A DNA stretch of 64,000 nucleotides from positions 1 through 64,000 of the forward strand of contig NZ_JAJLQX010000019.1 in the NCBI RefSeq assembly GCF_021295095.1, in the 5' to 3' direction. The position numbers and the translations under genes are program-made. This document shows positions 1 to 9,057 of the stretch, piece by piece (position 1 is the stretch's first letter; each line of letters starts with the position of its first letter). The stretch comes from Phocaeicola oris (GTDB taxonomy: Bacteria; Bacteroidota; Bacteroidia; Bacteroidales; Bacteroidaceae). The notes below the pieces were generated by a model that saw only the letters and a list, made by a program, of their open reading frames with translations, was not told the DNA's origin and ran no database searches.

Positions 1-68
1 GACTCCTCATACTCGCGAAGAAGATTTAATTTTTCTTCCTCACTGTAATGTTTGTACTTTTTACGCAT
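1..68 (-). CDS. N-terminus of a possible transposase (runs off the window edge)
   Basis: A minus-strand reading frame starts with ATG at 68 and is still open at base 1. Its 22 visible residues begin MRKKYKHYSEEEKLNLLREY, a basic, helix-forming start of the kind found in helix-turn-helix OrfA proteins of IS3-like or related transposases. No terminal inverted repeat can be placed because the rest lies outside the window. It could equally be another small DNA-binding protein. Confidence 0.45.
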   Translation of the reverse strand, partial: MRKKYKHYSEEEKLNLLREYEE

Positions 69-189
69 AAGTTATACACATTTTTATGGTTATTAAATGT
101 GTCTACTTATATCAGTATAAGTCAGAATGATGGTCAACATTCAAAAGAACGTTGACCATCAAAATATATATTCTTCAAATACCTTCCAA

Positions 190-1617
190 TTACTTCTTAA
201 TATTCGGCTCTTCCAAACCGTAACCATGCTTCTTATCAATAGCCTTCAGATAGATGGCAAAAAACATGGCAAGCACCCCAAACATGGCAAAGATAATCAA
301 AGGAACCGTATAATCATAAGGGATAAAAGTATTGGTAGCGCCATTTTCTATTGCTTGCTTCGCTGCAATAACAGCCGGATTATTTGCATTCACAGCCTGA
401 AGAACAGTACCGATAAGCAACGGAACGAAACAAAGACCAATATTCTGAACCCAGAAAATCAATGAATAGGCACTACCTAAGAAACGAGGTTCCATAATCT
501 TAGGAACACTTGGCCACAGAGCCGCGGGCACCAATGCAAATGAAACGCCCAAAATGACAATAGTAGAATAAGCAAGGAGCTTGCTATGGGTCGCGGGTAA
601 CACAAACGCAAATATTAAATGACAAAATATCAAAAGTAAAGCGCCCCATATCAACATAGTAGCGCCTTTTCCTTTGTGATCAAGATACGATCCAAGAAAC
701 GGAGTAATAAACGCTGCTCCAATAGGGAACCAACGGAAAATATCAGATGCCGCGCTTGCGGTTATACCATTCAAATTACACTGCAACATATTGGCTCCGT
801 AACGCTGAAATGGGAATATCGCAGAGTAATACAGTACACAAAGTAAAGCGACAATCCAAAATATTCTACTTGAGAAAATTCCCTTTACGTCGCTCAATTT
901 AAACTGGTCTTCCAGATCGGCATCTTCAACCGCGCCCAACTGCTTATCTAATTTCTTATCCATTACACAGAAAACCAAATAAAAAATCAAACCGATAAGT
1001 AACAGAACAGTACAGAACGCTACCGGCTTAACAACCGTTCCAAATTTCTCAGCCAACCAAGGAGAGATGGAGAAGATAGCAAACACACCTACACGTGCAA
1101 TAGCCATTTCAACCCCCATAGCCAAAGCCATTTCTTTTCCTTTAAACCACTTTGCTATAGACTTCGATACGGTTATACCAGCCATCTCACATCCGCAACC
1201 GAATATCATAAAGCCGAGAGAAGCCATCTTCGCACTACCCGGAAGAGAAATCCACCACGAGTTCAACCATTCATTAAATGCTGTCGCTTGAAACCAATCA
1301 CTGATACCCACATACTTGATACATGCTCCAAGTAACATCATGGAAGCAGCTAATGTTCCGGTAAATCGGATACCGCTCTTATCAAGAATAATTCCTGCTA
1401 ATATCAGAAATCCGCAAACATTTAAAAGATACTCTGCTGCTGCATACGTTCCAAATACAGACGGCGTCCAACCTCTCTCTGCTTCGATAAGACTCTGTAG
1501 TGGAGACATCACATCCACAAACATGTAACCGAAAAACATCATCAGTGCTATCAAAATAAGAGCAGCCCAACGCGCAGCGGCATTGTCGTTGATGAACCTT
1601 TGAATTTTCTCTGCCAT
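190..1617 (-). CDS. MFS transporter, 12-TM type
   Basis: A membrane carrier of the major facilitator superfamily, about 475 residues, with a chain of hydrophobic segments and a central polar loop after TM6 (around the KKLDKQLGAVEDADLEDQ stretch). The substrate cannot be read from the sequence; the overall look is of an organic-anion or sugar-type MFS carrier. The frame is open up to 1656, but the start at 1617 (MAEKIQRF) is preferred because an AGAAAG purine stretch lies just upstream and a TATCTTTG promoter box sits at 1654-1661, inside the longer version. The gene is divergent from the DUF3332 lipoprotein gene. Confidence 0.85.
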   Translation of the reverse strand: MAEKIQRFINDNAAARWAALILIALMMFFGYMFVDVMSPLQSLIEAERGWTPSVFGTYAAAEYLLNVCGFLILAGIILDKSGIRFTGTLAASMMLLGACIKYVGISDWFQATAFNEWLNSWWISLPGSAKMASLGFMIFGCGCEMAGITVSKSIAKWFKGKEMALAMGVEMAIARVGVFAIFSISPWLAEKFGTVVKPVAFCTVLLLIGLIFYLVFCVMDKKLDKQLGAVEDADLEDQFKLSDVKGIFSSRIFWIVALLCVLYYSAIFPFQRYGANMLQCNLNGITASAASDIFRWFPIGAAFITPFLGSYLDHKGKGATMLIWGALLLIFCHLIFAFVLPATHSKLLAYSTIVILGVSFALVPAALWPSVPKIMEPRFLGSAYSLIFWVQNIGLCFVPLLIGTVLQAVNANNPAVIAAKQAIENGATNTFIPYDYTVPLIIFAMFGVLAMFFAIYLKAIDKKHGYGLEEPNIKK

Positions 1618-1653
1618 ACTTTCTATTTTTAATAATTCTAAAATTTTTGTAAG

Positions 1654-1710
1654 CAAAGATACATAAATTTACGAATATTGATATGTATTCTGCAAAAAGT
1701 TCTATATTTG
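1654..1710. promoter_or_regulatory. Divergent Bacteroides-type promoter boxes
   Basis: Two -7 boxes of the Bacteroidota form TAnnTTTG face away from each other: TATCTTTG on the minus strand at 1654-1661 (for the MFS gene) and TATATTTG on the plus strand at 1703-1710 (for the DUF3332 gene). Each lies about 35-40 bases ahead of its start codon. The -33 elements are weak. This is inferred from consensus only. Confidence 0.6.
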
Positions 1711-1747
1711 CATGAGGAAAGATACATCATATTTAATAATAACGATT

Positions 1748-2296
1748 ATGAGAAAAGGAAAAATTACCGTGCTTTGCATACTGCTAAGCAGTAGCATCAT
1801 GTTTTCTTCGTGCATCGGTTCGTTCAGTTTGTGGAACAATTTGAAGACTTGGAACCAGAGTGTAAGCAATAAGTTCGTCAATGAACTCGTTTTTCTGGCA
1901 TTCAATATCATCCCTGTATACGAGATTGCATATCTGGCCGATGTACTTGTTATCAATTCCATCGAGTTTTGGAGTGGAGAGAACCCTGTTACCAGTATGG
2001 GTGAACAGAAACAAATTAAAGGTAATGACGGTATAAATTACACTGTTACCACTACTCAGAATGGCTATACCATCACTAAAGAAGGTGATGATAACGCTGT
2101 TGACTTGGTTTTCAATCCGGAGAAGAAAAGTTGGAATGCCGTTCAGAATAACATGAGCTACGAACTGGTTCAGATGAACGATGACGGTACGGCTACCTTA
2201 AGTATGAAAGATGGAGAAAAACTGACTGTTACTCCTGATGCTCAAGGTGTTGAAACTGCTCGTGTTGCATTAACAGGTACCATTCTTCAGAAATAA
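1748..2296 (+). CDS. DUF3332 family lipoprotein
   Basis: A 182-residue envelope protein. From ATG 1748 the N-terminus is basic (MRKGK), followed by a hydrophobic core and a Cys at about residue 22 (MFSSC), which fits a lipoprotein signal. Two hydrophobic stretches (LVFLAFNIIPVYEIAYLADVLVINSI) resemble the DUF3332 family. The C-terminal half is polar and beta-rich with repeated short TVT/TLT strands. The frame opens 12 codons earlier at 1712, but that extension would precede the signal peptide and abut the promoter box, so 1748 is preferred. The function is unknown. A shared terminator separates it from the convergent aldolase gene. Confidence 0.75.
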   Translation: MRKGKITVLCILLSSSIMFSSCIGSFSLWNNLKTWNQSVSNKFVNELVFLAFNIIPVYEIAYLADVLVINSIEFWSGENPVTSMGEQKQIKGNDGINYTVTTTQNGYTITKEGDDNAVDLVFNPEKKSWNAVQNNMSYELVQMNDDGTATLSMKDGEKLTVTPDAQGVETARVALTGTILQK

Positions 2297-2370
2297 CAGA
2301 CATCTATTTATAAAGAGGATAAAAAATGAAATAGTCCACTTTTTAACATTACGATTCATAACTTATTAAA

Positions 2371-2420
2371 AAGAAAAGCCATTTCTAAACTCCAAACAGA
2401 GAATAGAAATGGCTTTTCTT
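2371..2420. terminator. Bidirectional intrinsic terminator
   Basis: A perfect 17-bp inverted repeat (arms 2371-2387 and 2404-2420, AAGAAAAGCCATTTCTA and its complement) with a 16-base loop. The A-rich and T-rich outer ends supply a U-tract in both directions. It lies between the convergent DUF3332 and aldolase genes and can serve both. Confidence 0.85.
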
Positions 2421-2434
2421 ATCAACTAACCGAA

Positions 2435-3445
2435 TTAATCGAGATTAGCTAATTTATTGTCTGATCCAAGAACGTCAGTAATCTTATGCTTGTAGAGCTG
2501 CTCCATTAAATCGCGTGCAGGACCACAATACTTACGAGGATCGAACTCTCCCGGTTTTTCAGCAAATACCTTACGAACAGCGGCAGTGAATGCCAAACGA
2601 GAGTCGGAATCAATATTGATCTTACAAACAGCACTCTTAGCTGCCTTACGCAACTGATCCTCAGGAATACCTACGGCATCCGGCAACTTACCGCCGTTAG
2701 CATTGATAATATCAACATACTCCTGTGGAACTGAAGATGAACCGTGTAATACGATAGGGAATCCCGGTAATTTTTCCATAACTGCATCCAAAACATCGAA
2801 TGCCAACGGTGGAGGTACCAATCGACCGGTCTTCGGGTCACGAGTACACTGCTCAGGTTTAAACTTATAAGCACCATGTGAAGTACCGATAGAGATAGCT
2901 AATGAATCACAACCGGAACGCTTAGCAAAGTCGATTACTTCTTCCGGTTTAGTGTAGTGAGATTCCTCAGAAGCAACCTCATCCTCAACACCTGCTAATA
3001 CACCTAACTCACCCTCAACAGTTACGTCGTACTGATGAGCATACTCTACAACCTTGCGAGTCAAAGCAATATTTTCCTCGTATGGGAGAGCTGAACCGTC
3101 AATCATTACGGATGAGAAGCCCAAATCTACGCAACTCTTGCACAATTCGAAGCTATCGCCATGATCAAGATGAAGAGCTATCTCAGGATGCTTACAACCC
3201 AATTCTTTCGCGTATTCCACAGCACCCTGTGCCATGTAACGCAACAACGTAGCATTAGCATAGTTACGGGCACCTTTTGATACCTGCAAGATAACCGGTG
3301 AACGCAACTCTGAAGAAGCTTTGATAATAGCCTGCAACTGCTCCATGTTATTGAAGTTGAAAGCAGGAATGGCATAACCGCCATTAATGGCTCTTTTAAA
3401 CATATCACGAGTGTTTACCAAGCCCAATTCTTTGTAATTAACCAT
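2435..3445 (-). CDS. fba: Class II fructose-1,6-bisphosphate aldolase
   Basis: Cleaves fructose-1,6-bisphosphate to DHAP and glyceraldehyde-3-phosphate in glycolysis and runs in reverse in gluconeogenesis; cytosolic and zinc-dependent. The class II signature LHLDHGD is at residues 91-97, with Asp94 as the likely proton donor and His95 a zinc ligand. A GELGVLAGVEDE loop and a VLHGSSSV segment (third zinc His and phosphate site) follow. The 336-residue length fits the family. ATG at 3445 follows a TAATTTTG promoter box on the minus strand at about 3484-3491. It is monocistronic, ending at a bidirectional terminator. Confidence 0.95.
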   Translation of the reverse strand: MVNYKELGLVNTRDMFKRAINGGYAIPAFNFNNMEQLQAIIKASSELRSPVILQVSKGARNYANATLLRYMAQGAVEYAKELGCKHPEIALHLDHGDSFELCKSCVDLGFSSVMIDGSALPYEENIALTRKVVEYAHQYDVTVEGELGVLAGVEDEVASEESHYTKPEEVIDFAKRSGCDSLAISIGTSHGAYKFKPEQCTRDPKTGRLVPPPLAFDVLDAVMEKLPGFPIVLHGSSSVPQEYVDIINANGGKLPDAVGIPEDQLRKAAKSAVCKINIDSDSRLAFTAAVRKVFAEKPGEFDPRKYCGPARDLMEQLYKHKITDVLGSDNKLANLD

Positions 3446-3755
3446 TTGTATTAATTTTAGTGATTAAATTTATTCTTCCACCGCAAAATTAGTAATAAAT
3501 GTGACATAATCCTTATAATCTGAACAAAAACGACTTTTAATTAACTTAATTTTATCACAAGCCTAATAAAAAGGCACTGTTTGACATACAGAGTTTACAA
3601 AAGGTCAAACCTTAAGAAAAAAAAGATTATAAAAAAGTAGAGAGAAGTTTTCTACTTTAAAAGAAATAGTCTATCTTTGCAGACCAAAACCATTACACAT
3701 TGTTTTGTTACCATACAAAAATTGAAAAAATAAATATAATAAAATAAAAGTTGAA
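3446..3755. promoter_or_regulatory. Divergent promoter region between fba and rpmE2
   Basis: A 310-base gap without a gene. It holds a minus-strand TAATTTTG box (3484-3491) close to fba and a plus-strand TATCTTTG box (3672-3679) about 80 bases before the L31 start, so L31 has a longer leader. The leader is A-rich with no clear hairpin. Nothing else was recognised. Confidence 0.55.
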
Positions 3756-4007
3756 ATGAAAAAAGATCTTCATCCAAAAGAGTATCGCCCGGTCGTATTT
3801 AAGGATATGAGTAATGGAGATATGTTTTTGTCTCGCTCTACTTGCAAGACAAACGAAACAGTTGAATTTGAAGGTGAAACTTATCCTCTTGTAAAATTGG
3901 AAATTTCAAACACTTCTCACCCTTACTACACCGGTAAATCTAAGTTGGTTGATACTGCAGGCCGTGTTGATAAATTCAATAACCGTTACAACCACTTGAA
4001 GAAATAA
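3756..4007 (+). CDS. rpmE2: 50S ribosomal protein L31 type B
   Basis: An 83-residue L31 of the type B (zinc-free) form. It begins [15 protein letters not shown] and contains the family's typical [21 protein letters not shown] region. The CxxC zinc pair of type A L31 is absent; only one Cys is present. Many bacteria use this paralogue under zinc limitation, but no Zur-like palindrome is evident upstream, and many Bacteroidota seem to carry only type B. It stands alone between its own promoter and a strong terminator. Confidence 0.95.
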   Translation: MKKDLHPKEYRPVVFKDMSNGDMFLSRSTCKTNETVEFEGETYPLVKLEISNTSHPYYTGKSKLVDTAGRVDKFNNRYNHLKK

Positions 4008-4030
4008 TTTAGATTAATTTTTTCTCCGAT

Positions 4031-4078
4031 ATAAAAAGGCTGTCTCATTCATTTTGAATGTTGAGACAGCCTTTTTAT
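4031..4078. terminator. Bidirectional intrinsic terminator after rpmE2
   Basis: A 16-bp inverted repeat (arms 4031-4046 and 4063-4078; core AAAAAGGCTGTCTC) with further ATTC/GAAT pairing inside, flanked by an A-run and a T-run. It lies between rpmE2 (plus) and the convergent GH127 gene (minus) and can stop both. Confidence 0.85.
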
Positions 4079-4146
4079 ATGATAATATATACACTTAAAA
4101 ACTCAATATAACGAGCGAAGCGAAGACAAAAAAATCTATCAAAGTA

Positions 4147-6024
4147 CTAATAGTTATATGTCTTATAAACTCCTTTCCTTACATTTAAAGTTTGAGGTAA
4201 CCAAACTCTGTAACGATCCTTATAAGCCCAAGTGTCTCCTGCAGAAGCAAAATCGCAGAATGAAACAGTACGTTCATAACTACGCTCTAAGTCTGTACCC
4301 AATGTAGTTTTCAACCGGAAACTCAGCCAAGAAAATGTGGGAACAACCTGTTGCAAATCAACATACCCGTCTTTATCAAAAATTTCACAAGTCTCATCAA
4401 CGAAACCATCGTTAAAACGAGTATCACGAGCCAAAACAATCGGGCCGCGGAGAATAGCTTTATGCTGATCTCTGTCAACAACACGACCTCTCATATCGAA
4501 TTCAATGGAAATCCTATCACCTCTTTTCCATATTCGTCGCAACGGTACATATTTCCCCGGAGTTACATTCGCAATCACTTCATCGTTTACAGTCACCTTA
4601 TTCACCTTGCTCCATTCCGGAATACGAAGATAAACGGTAAAATCAGCTTGCTTTTTCATATCGAACGATATCATAGAATTACCCGTTTTTGGATATTCCG
4701 ATTCCTGCAGAACATGAATTTCCTGTTTACCCATCTTGAAATAAGCATCAACCCGACCAAAGAAATTGATATAAACATCGCTATTCTGAACCTTCATCGC
4801 ATAATCCGGAATCATCATAAATGCACGCGGTCCGTTTGCGTTACAACAATTGATATGCATTCCACACTGCTCCTCACCAGCCGTATGCTGCCCCTCTAAC
4901 GGACTATACTTAGAAATCTGCGATCCGTCACCTTTCAACGATGCCATCAACGCATTATACATAGAAAATTCCATCTGATCGGCATACTTGGAATCTCCTG
5001 TCAGAGTAAGCAACTTATTACATAGCTGCATCCAAGTAAAAGTTACACAAGTCTCCATGGTGTGATAAGTAGGCTGAACCTGATGCTTCTTACCGAAATA
5101 CCAGCATTCAAACGAACTTCCGGACCCCGCGACATTAATCTCATTCTCAATAATATTATCAACAGTCTTCAATACAGCGTTTAAGCAATCTTGATTATGA
5201 GTCTCCTTATAGTACTCCAAGAGGCCGATATAACAAGACATCATTTCGTAAGCTTTCTGCCCCTGCTGTGGAGAGAACCAATTATCAGCCCCCGGATAAG
5301 GAAAACGCTCCGCAACGTTTTCACCCGCTAAAGCTTTGGAAATTAATTTTGACCCATTAGCCGATTCTATCTGTTCAACAATATATTTAGCGAAATCAAA
5401 ATATTGCTGATTTTTAGTAGCACGATATAAATACATAGTCGGCTCAAGAATAGAACAACTGGCCATACCGTGATAGTTCCCCGTCTCCACAATGTTTACT
5501 TTGCCCGGTCCTACCTGACTGAGCAAATAATCCATTTCTTTCGATGCTGCTTCTAACGTCTTTTCATCTTTTGTCAAATCATACCACTTCAACAGCCCAA
5601 GCAAAGTATACTTCCGCCCCCATACATCCCAATTCGTCAACTGATACTCGGGCGCGTAATTACCAATATATCCCTCAGGTGTCTGAGTAGAAATCATATC
5701 CTCCACGCTCTTTTTAATCTTATCGTATAATTCCGAATTCCCGGTATAACGATACGCGGCAATAGCTCCCTGTACCCATTTTCCCCAGAATTCCATCTGC
5801 CATCGGTGATCTTCCGCCTTTGTTCTGAACGGATTAACCAAATGGTCTACATCCTGAGCTATAATACGCCCCTCAAAGCAATCATCCATCCGTTGCCCGA
5901 CATAACCGCTCACCTTTATATAATCAATATTGGGAGCTATGAAATTCTTTCTCTCCTGAGCCATAACACTCCATGGAAGCACTAAACAAGCACAACCAAG
6001 AAGCATTTTATAATACACATTCAT
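4147..6024 (-). CDS. GH127-family (DUF1680) glycoside hydrolase, likely beta-L-arabinofuranosidase type
   Basis: A 625-residue exported glycosidase with a signal peptide ending near residue 22 (SVMAQ). The family uses a zinc-bound cysteine nucleophile. Glu324 and Cys326 (METC) and the Cys393-Cys394 pair (INCCNANG) match the metal site and nucleophile of characterised GH127 enzymes, and Glu306 (SSFEC) is a candidate acid/base. An (alpha/alpha)6 barrel followed by beta domains fits the length. The family includes beta-L-arabinofuranosidases, but DUF1680 members vary, so the substrate is open. A TATTTTTG box lies on the minus strand at 6055-6062. It is separate from the CPS operon. Confidence 0.85.
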   Translation of the reverse strand: MNVYYKMLLGCACLVLPWSVMAQERKNFIAPNIDYIKVSGYVGQRMDDCFEGRIIAQDVDHLVNPFRTKAEDHRWQMEFWGKWVQGAIAAYRYTGNSELYDKIKKSVEDMISTQTPEGYIGNYAPEYQLTNWDVWGRKYTLLGLLKWYDLTKDEKTLEAASKEMDYLLSQVGPGKVNIVETGNYHGMASCSILEPTMYLYRATKNQQYFDFAKYIVEQIESANGSKLISKALAGENVAERFPYPGADNWFSPQQGQKAYEMMSCYIGLLEYYKETHNQDCLNAVLKTVDNIIENEINVAGSGSSFECWYFGKKHQVQPTYHTMETCVTFTWMQLCNKLLTLTGDSKYADQMEFSMYNALMASLKGDGSQISKYSPLEGQHTAGEEQCGMHINCCNANGPRAFMMIPDYAMKVQNSDVYINFFGRVDAYFKMGKQEIHVLQESEYPKTGNSMISFDMKKQADFTVYLRIPEWSKVNKVTVNDEVIANVTPGKYVPLRRIWKRGDRISIEFDMRGRVVDRDQHKAILRGPIVLARDTRFNDGFVDETCEIFDKDGYVDLQQVVPTFSWLSFRLKTTLGTDLERSYERTVSFCDFASAGDTWAYKDRYRVWLPQTLNVRKGVYKTYNY

Positions 6025-6166
6025 ATATTGTTAGATTTAATTCATTAAGTTGAGCAAAAATAATTAAAATTGAGGATATTCCGACTTTTTTCTTCTTTTT
6101 CAAAATAAAAATCTCTATCTGTAGTATTACAAAATATAAACTAAACATACAGACAGAAAGAGACTT

Positions 6167-7960
6167 CTAAAAATCCATAGCCATCTTACCTGACTCTGCT
6201 TCTGAAAGTTCAGTCACCTTTGTCTGCATCACTCTATAAACCCGTTGGCACATATTCAAAACAGTGGGACGATGAGTGGTAACAATACATGTTTTGTTTG
6301 GTCTTTGTTGGATAATGTTACGCAATACAGCTCGCTCAGTTGTAACATCAAGTGCTGAAGTCGCTTCATCTAAAAGTAAAATAGGAGCGTTACGAAGAAC
6401 AGCTCTGGCAATAGCAATCCGTTGAGTCTGACCTTCAGAGAATCCACGACCTTTCTCTCCTATCTTATGGTTGTAAGTATCCGATAATTTCTGAACAAAA
6501 TCCCATGCGCATGCTATCTTCAGTGCCTCCACAATCTCCTCATCCGTTGCATCTTCCTTCGCCATTCGCATATTCTCAGCAATTGTTCCGGAAAGGATGG
6601 TGTTACCTTGAGGAACATACGAAAACAAATGACGGGTTTCAACATTCATTTGAACTTCTTTTCCATCGTATGCGCGAATCAATGCTTCACCATTTTGTGG
6701 ATGAATCAAGCCAAGGATCAATCGCAGCATTGTTGTTTTTCCTTCTCCTGAAGGACCTACCAACGCTACAATTTCTCCAGGATGAGCAATAAATTCTGAA
6801 TTTGTGATAACCTTATTATTTTGAATATAAGCGAAATCTACATTGTTCATCTGCACCGTGAAGCCTTTGTCACTATACTTATCCAATTCAGAGCTTTGAG
6901 GAATATGTATTTCTTTTGGTAACTGCACAATCTCACGGATACGATGAGCAGAAACGGAACTATTCAAAAATCCGGGAATGATACCTAAAACGCCATTAAA
7001 AGCTCCGGACAAAGCAGAACGCTGCTGCATAAAAAGTGTCATTGTACCGTATGTGATAGAGTGAGTCCATAAACGCCACAAACAATATCCGAAAGCCGTG
7101 AACTGAACCAGCATGCCTACCATCGACATGAATATATTTGTTTTGATAGAGAACATATTGTACTTCAAGCTTATATTCCTGAACTTTTCCTGCCACCAAC
7201 GCAATTTTTTACTATATTGATCAGCTACACCGAATGACTTGATAGTATCAAAATTATAGAATGTTTCTACCTCAAATGTCATCATATCACTACTCATCTC
7301 ACGCACTTTCTTATTATAATCTCGCTGTTTTGAAATAACAAAGCGTGAAACAGCCAACATAAATGGAGCACTTGCAAAAGCCAAAATCGCCATAATAACG
7401 TCATAATGCATAATAACAATAAACGTAGCAATAAACTGATACATCGCAATAATAATAGATGGCAACCAACTGATAGCGTTCCCGCTAACTGTTCCGGCAT
7501 CACTCGTAAAGCGATTCAATACATCACCATTACTATATCGGTTTATCTCCATCCAGTCAGCATCAATAATCTTATTAAATAGGTCTAATTGTATATCGTT
7601 ATTAATATAAATGCTCAACTTAGTTGTGACCCGACTGATAATACTGCTAAAAACTAATCCCAGAACAGTACTCCCCACGGCAATAGTTATTAACAGCCAA
7701 AGTTTATCAGTTTGATAACCAGTAATAATATCAATTAAATACTTCCCTGCAATACTTCCAATTAATCCCATTGTCGTACTAAAGATACCGAGTATCAAAT
7801 AAAAGATAATAGCACCTTTATATCGGAGACTATATGTAAAAATCCACTTCCAGTCATCCAATATTTCTCTAAAAGTACCATCTCTCCACTTCCTAATCAG
7901 TATATCTAATGATTCAAAGGAGGTACTTTTGCTTCTCTGCTCTGCACTATTCTCTTCCAT
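6167..7960 (-). CDS. ABC transporter, fused membrane and ATPase domains (exporter/flippase type)
   Basis: A 597-residue half-transporter that probably acts as a dimer in the inner membrane. Residues 45-340 carry about six TM helices; the ATPase domain follows. Walker A GPSGEGKTT is at 402-410, the Q-loop at 450-451 (VPQG), a signature FSEGQ in place of LSGGQ at 507-511, and Walker B ILLLDE at 527-532; THRPT supplies the H-loop. It is the last gene of the CPS operon, 37 bases after the S26 peptidase gene. It could be a PglK-like lipid-linked-oligosaccharide flippase or a peptide exporter; there is no N-terminal C39 peptidase domain. Confidence 0.85.
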   Translation of the reverse strand: MEENSAEQRSKSTSFESLDILIRKWRDGTFREILDDWKWIFTYSLRYKGAIIFYLILGIFSTTMGLIGSIAGKYLIDIITGYQTDKLWLLITIAVGSTVLGLVFSSIISRVTTKLSIYINNDIQLDLFNKIIDADWMEINRYSNGDVLNRFTSDAGTVSGNAISWLPSIIIAMYQFIATFIVIMHYDVIMAILAFASAPFMLAVSRFVISKQRDYNKKVREMSSDMMTFEVETFYNFDTIKSFGVADQYSKKLRWWQEKFRNISLKYNMFSIKTNIFMSMVGMLVQFTAFGYCLWRLWTHSITYGTMTLFMQQRSALSGAFNGVLGIIPGFLNSSVSAHRIREIVQLPKEIHIPQSSELDKYSDKGFTVQMNNVDFAYIQNNKVITNSEFIAHPGEIVALVGPSGEGKTTMLRLILGLIHPQNGEALIRAYDGKEVQMNVETRHLFSYVPQGNTILSGTIAENMRMAKEDATDEEIVEALKIACAWDFVQKLSDTYNHKIGEKGRGFSEGQTQRIAIARAVLRNAPILLLDEATSALDVTTERAVLRNIIQQRPNKTCIVTTHRPTVLNMCQRVYRVMQTKVTELSEAESGKMAMDF

Positions 7961-7997
7961 TTTTCAATCGGATACAAATATAAAAGAACAAGCCAAA

Positions 7998-8438
7998 TTA
8001 TCTAAACAGTCCGTATAATTTAACAATTAACGGTCGTACGGGCACAAGCCTGATATAAATTCTTTCAAAAAATTTCCACATAAAATTATTAGGCCCTATC
8101 CATTTCCCTTTTCGCTGTACTTTCTTAACAATAGCGAAAATCTGATTTTTATTCAAAGGGCCCTCAATTTCTGTCTGAGCATCACCTACTACATAATAAC
8201 CATCAATCTTTACTTTATATATTCGGTGCATCACAAATTGACCGGTAGAACGCTGATAAAACACCATATCACCACGACGTAACGGACGGTCGGGCTTGCC
8301 AAACAGAATAGTATCGCGATGATGAATTAAGAATGGAGCCATACTACTTCCTGAGATAAGAAGTGAGACATCTCTCTCCTCCTCCACCAGTGAACGAAGC
8401 ATTGAAATATACTTTTCTGTATTTACTTCGTACAACAT
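7998..8438 (-). CDS. S24/S26-family peptidase, signal-peptidase-like, without membrane anchor
   Basis: A 146-residue protein with the signal peptidase I core: SGSSMAPF places the nucleophile at about Ser32, RRGDMVFY follows at 54-61, and VGDAQ later. Where Lys would act as base in classical LepB, the motif reads MHRIYK with His71, as in ER/SipW-type enzymes. No clear N-terminal TM helix is visible, which is unusual for a true signal peptidase. Its ATG (8436-8438) directly follows the stop of the sugar transferase (8439-8441). The neighbouring ABC exporter suggests cleavage of an exported peptide or protein, an inference only. Confidence 0.75.
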   Translation of the reverse strand: MLYEVNTEKYISMLRSLVEEERDVSLLISGSSMAPFLIHHRDTILFGKPDRPLRRGDMVFYQRSTGQFVMHRIYKVKIDGYYVVGDAQTEIEGPLNKNQIFAIVKKVQRKGKWIGPNNFMWKFFERIYIRLVPVRPLIVKLYGLFR

Positions 8439-9056
8439 CTAATTGTTTCCATTAAATAATTCCATGGTAGCCTCACCCTCATGCGAAATATCACGCTGTT
8501 GAAACACATTCTTGACAGTCAACAATATAACTTGCAAATCTATCTTTAACGAGAGATGATCAATATACCACACATCCATTTCAAACTTCCGTTTCCAGCT
8601 TAGAGCATTCCGTCCATGCACTTGTGCCCAACCGGTAATTCCCGGACGTACATCATGCCGACGTATCTGTTCTTTATTATATAAAGATAAATATTCCACC
8701 AATAAAGGACGCGGACCAATCAGCGCCATATCACCTTTCAGCACATTCACCAACTGAGGCAGTTCATCGATCGAAACAGATCGGATAAAACTCCCAATTT
8801 TCGTCAAACGTCTCTCATCAGAAAGCAAATTCCCATCGGCATCCCGTTCGTCCGTCATTGTTTTAAACTTTATAATTTTAAAAATCTTCCCATGCAATCC
8901 GGGTCGGTCCTGTAAAAAAAATGATCCTGCTCCCTTATTCGCGAAATGCAAAAAGATAATTATTAGTAAAAGCAATGGAAAAAGAGCAATCAGCATAATT
9001 AATGCTATCAAAAAATCTAAACTCCGCTTCACATATTTCGCATAAAAGGAATTCAT
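8439..9056 (-). CDS. Initiating sugar-phosphate transferase (PglC/WcfS/WcaJ-like)
   Basis: A 205-residue polyprenyl-phosphate sugar phosphotransferase that starts the repeat unit by moving a sugar-1-phosphate from its UDP form to undecaprenyl phosphate at the inner membrane. One hydrophobic segment (about residues 12-36) is followed by the conserved cytosolic core: KFKTM, SIDELPQL, GDMALIGPRPLL and RPGITGWAQV. This is the short PglC-like form, without the extra TM domain of WbaP. A PglF-like dehydratase, a DegT aminotransferase and a PglD-like acetyltransferase in the same operon suggest the substrate is a UDP-diamino-trideoxy sugar. Confidence 0.92.
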   Translation of the reverse strand: MNSFYAKYVKRSLDFLIALIMLIALFPLLLLIIIFLHFANKGAGSFFLQDRPGLHGKIFKIIKFKTMTDERDADGNLLSDERRLTKIGSFIRSVSIDELPQLVNVLKGDMALIGPRPLLVEYLSLYNKEQIRRHDVRPGITGWAQVHGRNALSWKRKFEMDVWYIDHLSLKIDLQVILLTVKNVFQQRDISHEGEATMELFNGNN

Positions 9057-9057
9057 A

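Noticed and set aside
1702-1962. 86-codon minus-strand frame upstream of the MFS gene
   Set aside because: It is the reverse of the DUF3332 signal region and covers the divergent promoter boxes.
4351-4899. 182-codon plus-strand open frame
   Set aside because: It is an antisense shadow of the GH127 gene, which has a signal peptide, catalytic motifs and full family length.
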